A DNA stretch of 64,000 nt from CAZCQG01 sp964500775 (lineage in GTDB: Bacteria > Campylobacterota > Campylobacteria > Campylobacterales > CAZCQG01): contig CAZCQG010000002.1 of NCBI GenBank assembly GCA_964500775.1, positions 1-64,000 on the forward strand, in the 5' to 3' direction. Position numbers and translations under genes: made by a program. This document shows, in pieces, positions 61,028-64,000 of the stretch; positions within the stretch are counted from its first letter, which is position 1; every line of letters begins with the position of its first letter. The notes under the pieces are model-generated. The model did no database searches, had not been told where the DNA came from, and saw nothing but the letters and a program-made list of their open reading frames with translations.

Positions 61028-62847
61028 ACAAACTCCAACCTAAATACAGTCCCGTTTTTTCGCATAAACTCGCTCTTCCCTTCTTGTAGCTTTTTTGACA
61101 TATTTTGCACGAGGCGTATCCCTAGCGATTTCTCGATATTTACTTTTTCCAAATCAAAACCTCTGCCGTTGTCGCATATCTCCAAAACCGCATTTTCGTT
61201 CTCTTTGAAGAATCTTATCTCAATTTGCCTGTCTGAAATATCGGTAAAAGCGTGCTTGAGAGAATTTGTCACTATTTCTACGACGATGATACCTATCGTA
61301 ATAGCGTCATCAATATTTAACTCCATATCAAGAATCTCGCTTTTGAGCTCCACACTCCCCTCGCCGAGCCAAGCATCGATAGAGACCAATATCTTCTCTA
61401 AGTACTCTTTCGCCGATATTTTGGAAAGATCGCCTGCACTATACAAAAGCTCATGAACCACCGAGATAGATTTGATTCTGCTTGCCGTCTCATTTATCCA
61501 CCGTTTTATCTCGGTATCTTCCGTGCCGCTTTTTTGGATGACGAGCAGCCCGATGACGGTTTGGAGATTATTCTTGACGCGATGGTGTATCTCTTTTATG
61601 AGCAGTTCGCGCTCTTGCACCATCTCTTGGAGTTTTGCGGTTTTTTCGTCTACCCGTGCTTCTAGTCTCGCCGCTTCATCCTCTTTCATCTCCAAGAGTT
61701 TCCGCTGTGCTTCAAATTTCTCTTGACGCAATACGTTTATCCTGTATGCTAGCAAGAATGAAAATAGGATAATCTCAAGCAATGAGCCCACGAGATAAGA
61801 GTATTTGATATAGACGTTGTACTCTAGCATCCCGACTGCCATACTTGCGAGCGTAATCATCGATGAAAGATATATCGCCAGAGCAAATAGATAATATTTG
61901 GCGGTTTTGATTCCCTCGCGGATAGCCATAAGCGCTACGAAAATATACATAGGGAGCAACAATAAACCGTTTATATTGGTCAGATAATAGCCCGTCTCCA
62001 AATCAAAAATAATCCACACCGAATAGATGAAGAGCAGAGTCGCAAAAAGCCATAAAATCATATGTGCTTTCGGAAGCTTCTCTTTGGTGTCCAATACTTT
62101 TTGGGTAAAAAGAGTCATAAAGAAAAATGCAAACGGCGTACTAAAATGGAGCATATAGTGCATCGCACCGTCCATAACGTATAGCGAGAATCCGCAAAAT
62201 AAAAAGACCCACAACGCAAATACGCCCACATATCCGACATAATACAAATATGCCGAATCTCGCAATGAAAAATAGAGGAAAAGGTTGTACACCGCTATGA
62301 CTAGCACCGCGCCGAAATAGAGCGCATAGACGGCAGCAAAGCTATTACTAGAGGAGAAAAACGCTTCGGGACTAAAAAGTTTGAACGAGCCGAAACTTCC
62401 GAATCTGCTTTTATAACGAATATATATTTGTTTGGTCTCTCCGCTCTCGAGGCGCAACAAAACCGCAGGCAAAGGATTCTTGATACTTCGATTTTCCAAA
62501 TCTACTTGCAGTCCGTTTTTGTACATCATATAGCCGCTCGCATCTTGGATATAAAAATCGCACTCATCGGCAAACGCCTCTCCGAACTCTAGATAGAGTT
62601 CTTGGGGGAGCGGCTGTGTATTGCGAACTTCGAGATGAAACCAAACAGGGGTAAAGATATATCCGAATGAGAAATAATTACCCGTTATTTCCGTAAAATT
62701 TTTTTGCCGTATCGTTGCAAAATCGACATCTTCGATGGCATACTCAAGCGTGAAGGAATCGTATTTTTCAATACCTTTCTCGATGTCTAAAGCATAAGTA
62801 ATATTGCAAAAAAGGAGAATAAACACGACAAGAGAGAGAAAACGCAT
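61021..62847 (-). CDS. 7TMR-DISM sensor histidine kinase (HisKA_2 type)
   Basis: 608 residues. A signal peptide (1-19) leads into a periplasmic beta-rich DISMED2 domain (about 25-165), seven membrane helices (about 175-385), a coiled coil, and a HisKA_2/HWE-type box LIKEIHHRVKNNLQTV with the phospho-His. HATPase motifs are EIVTNSLKHAF and CDNGRGF. The 7TMR-DISM domain may bind a carbohydrate-like ligand. The cognate regulator overlaps its 3' end by 7 bp. Confidence 0.92.
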   Translation of the reverse strand: MRFLSLVVFILLFCNITYALDIEKGIEKYDSFTLEYAIEDVDFATIRQKNFTEITGNYFSFGYIFTPVWFHLEVRNTQPLPQELYLEFGEAFADECDFYIQDASGYMMYKNGLQVDLENRSIKNPLPAVLLRLESGETKQIYIRYKSRFGSFGSFKLFSPEAFFSSSNSFAAVYALYFGAVLVIAVYNLFLYFSLRDSAYLYYVGYVGVFALWVFLFCGFSLYVMDGAMHYMLHFSTPFAFFFMTLFTQKVLDTKEKLPKAHMILWLFATLLFIYSVWIIFDLETGYYLTNINGLLLLPMYIFVALMAIREGIKTAKYYLFALAIYLSSMITLASMAVGMLEYNVYIKYSYLVGSLLEIILFSFLLAYRINVLRQEKFEAQRKLLEMKEDEAARLEARVDEKTAKLQEMVQERELLIKEIHHRVKNNLQTVIGLLVIQKSGTEDTEIKRWINETASRIKSISVVHELLYSAGDLSKISAKEYLEKILVSIDAWLGEGSVELKSEILDMELNIDDAITIGIIVVEIVTNSLKHAFTDISDRQIEIRFFKENENAVLEICDNGRGFDLEKVNIEKSLGIRLVQNMSKKLQEGKSEFMRKNGTVFRLEFVC

Positions 62848-62995
62848 ACAATTCCTTGCAAAAATGTAACCGTAGTTTAAATTAAATTTTACTATTATTA
62901 AGGTTCACGTAAAAATATCGGTAGCTCGGGTATAGAAACGACGATAAAACGACAATTTTGGATTATTATACAACGAAAAAGTTGAGGGGAAAAAT

Positions 62996-64000
62996 TTGTT
63001 AAAACTGACTATAAAGCAGAAAATCTACCTGCTGTTGGTGGGCGGCGTGTTCTATACGGTACTACTATTCGGAGCAAAATACGCGAGCGGTCAAGTGACG
63101 ATCAAAGCATTTGAAAAGATGAAAAACACGGAGATGGAGCTTATCCTCATCGTACAAGAGATAAAATCTTCTCTCTCAAAAATGCAAAACGTTTTCGTCG
63201 CGAATCTCACAAGCAAGGTGTATGACGGTGTCGGCGAAGCCCAAGACCTCAATAGCTTCTCACAAGCGAGCGAAAACGCTCTCAAAAAACTCGAAGCATT
63301 CGCCCAAAATCAAAAAAACGACCAACTCGTAGCACTCTCCAAAAAACTCGATATACGCTACGCCGCTTTTAACTCAAACGCCCTAGAATTAGAATCCCAA
63401 GATCTCGCAAATGACCCCGAAGAGGCGATATTTGCGGTAAACGCTCTCAATGCCATAGCGGACAAAATGAATGCCGAACTAGATGGGATCATCGACTACT
63501 CAAAAACAAGTCTCCATCAAGGGATAGAGAATTTTGCGAAGGGCATCAGCAAGAGACTAAAGATTTTAGCCCTTATTTCCGCTGCCTCATTAGCCATTTT
63601 TATTATTGTCGGATTACTATTTAGCCGCGACATATTAGGCAGAATACGCGTTTTGCTGAAGGGCACGCAAGAATTTTCGGCAAAAAACTTCGACTACAAA
63701 ATAAACGATACCGCACACGATGAACTAGGAACATTGGGGAAATCGTTTAACGAGATGTCCGTTTCGATAAAAGAGCTACTCGATGAGCAACAACGGGTCA
63801 ATGAGATACTCGATCAAAAAGTACAAGAGAAAACCGAAGCGCTCAACAAAAATATCCTCAACCTCGAAAAAGCCAATCAACTTATCGTAGATTCTATCCA
63901 TTATGCCAGCAAGATACAGCATGCCTTCCTGCCAAAGAGCGACAAGCTTAAAAATTTGCTTAACGACCACTTCGTCATCTGGAATCAGCGCGACATCGTG
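62996..64000 (+). CDS. Membrane HAMP-PP2C (SpoIIE/SiaA-like) phosphatase, 3' truncated by window
   Basis: 335 codons without a stop to the right edge, from a TTG with GAGGGG upstream. TM1 (about 9-28) and TM2 (about 185-208) bracket a four-helix periplasmic sensor of ~155 residues. A HAMP domain (about 208-262), a coiled coil (RVNEILDQKVQEKTEAL) and the start of the phosphatase (DSIHYASKIQHAFLPK) follow. SiaA-like PP2C enzymes dephosphorylate an anti-anti-sigma-type protein to control biofilm. The catalytic part lies beyond the window. Confidence 0.83.
   Translation, partial: MLKLTIKQKIYLLLVGGVFYTVLLFGAKYASGQVTIKAFEKMKNTEMELILIVQEIKSSLSKMQNVFVANLTSKVYDGVGEAQDLNSFSQASENALKKLEAFAQNQKNDQLVALSKKLDIRYAAFNSNALELESQDLANDPEEAIFAVNALNAIADKMNAELDGIIDYSKTSLHQGIENFAKGISKRLKILALISAASLAIFIIVGLLFSRDILGRIRVLLKGTQEFSAKNFDYKINDTAHDELGTLGKSFNEMSVSIKELLDEQQRVNEILDQKVQEKTEALNKNILNLEKANQLIVDSIHYASKIQHAFLPKSDKLKNLLNDHFVIWNQRDIV

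Overview
The window reads as a chromosomal piece of a Campylobacterota (Epsilonproteobacteria) genome, most like a free-living, H2-using Sulfurimonas/Sulfuricurvum/Sulfurovum-type chemolithotroph. The grounds are the hydABCDE-type membrane-bound uptake [NiFe]-hydrogenase with its hyp genes in one run, a serS-linked TPR membrane protein, a desulforubrerythrin, a short-form HisG, DUF1104 and PP0621 family proteins, THQW-type histidine kinases, and dense chemotaxis, two-component and c-di-GMP signalling genes. Two runs of N (100 and 10 bases) show it is a scaffold. No rRNA or cas gene is present, and the only tRNA is the 3' part of an initiator tRNA at the left edge.

Layout. 1-4.7 kb: partial tRNA-fMet, a hemerythrin/PAS histidine kinase, small unknown proteins, HU and a membrane-anchored thermonuclease. 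4.7-10.5 kb: one compact minus-strand operon (aminotransferase, sugar dehydrogenase, greA, dut, yfgM-like, bamB-like lipoprotein, coaX, hisG). 10.5-12.1 kb: an accessory patch with a scaffold gap, a broken reading frame, a BrnT-like toxin/antitoxin pair, a three-repeat CRISPR relic and the truncated end of an IS3-family transposase. 12.1-25.6 kb: a 14-gene minus-strand run hydA-B-C-D-E, hypF-B-C-D, a Bfd-like ferredoxin, hypE, hypA, a coiled-coil gene and lpxB. 25.7-29.4 kb: the TPR membrane protein and serS. 29.5-34 kb (plus strand): a cytoplasmic chemoreceptor with a zinc-binding CZB domain, tatB, tatC, queA, rsmG and two small genes.

34-36.6 kb is a second accessory patch of AT-rich DNA. 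It holds an HNH-like protein, a Fic protein, a structured attC-like spacer, a DUF2442 gene, repeats around a scaffold gap, and a small HTH gene divergent from a promoter with a clear inverted-repeat operator. 36.7-45 kb: a chemoreceptor, tpx, tsaD, agmatine deiminase, mgtE and a degenerate-EAL/CBS/GGDEF protein. 45.1-51.6 kb: phoU, a PhoB/PhosR-like regulator and a PhoR/PhosS-like kinase behind a GTTAC-N6-GTTAC direct repeat, then nnr and a PAS-GGDEF-EAL protein. 51.6-53.7 kb: desulforubrerythrin, ZupT-like transporter and a ferritin-like protein (oxidative stress and metal handling). 53.8-64 kb: a Cache chemoreceptor, small c-type cytochromes with their own two-component system, a WYL regulator, a HIT protein, a 7TM-DISM sensor kinase with its regulator, and the start of a HAMP/PP2C-type phosphatase running off the right edge.

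The main biology is H2 oxidation. HydA carries a Tat signal and TatB/TatC lie nearby. HydC is the cytochrome b that passes electrons to quinone, HydD is the large-subunit protease, and HypA-F build the NiFe(CN)2CO centre. The most interesting observations are these: (i) HydA has Asn where the canonical second cysteine of the proximal Fe-S motif sits; (ii) HydE looks like a full-length, degenerate paralogue of the HypF encoded next to it; (iii) a Bfd-like [2Fe-2S] protein is wired between hypD and hypE; (iv) a CRISPR array seems to have been cut by an IS3 insertion; (v) there is a possible gene-cassette patch with HNH and Fic genes. I did not find a clearly new defence system.
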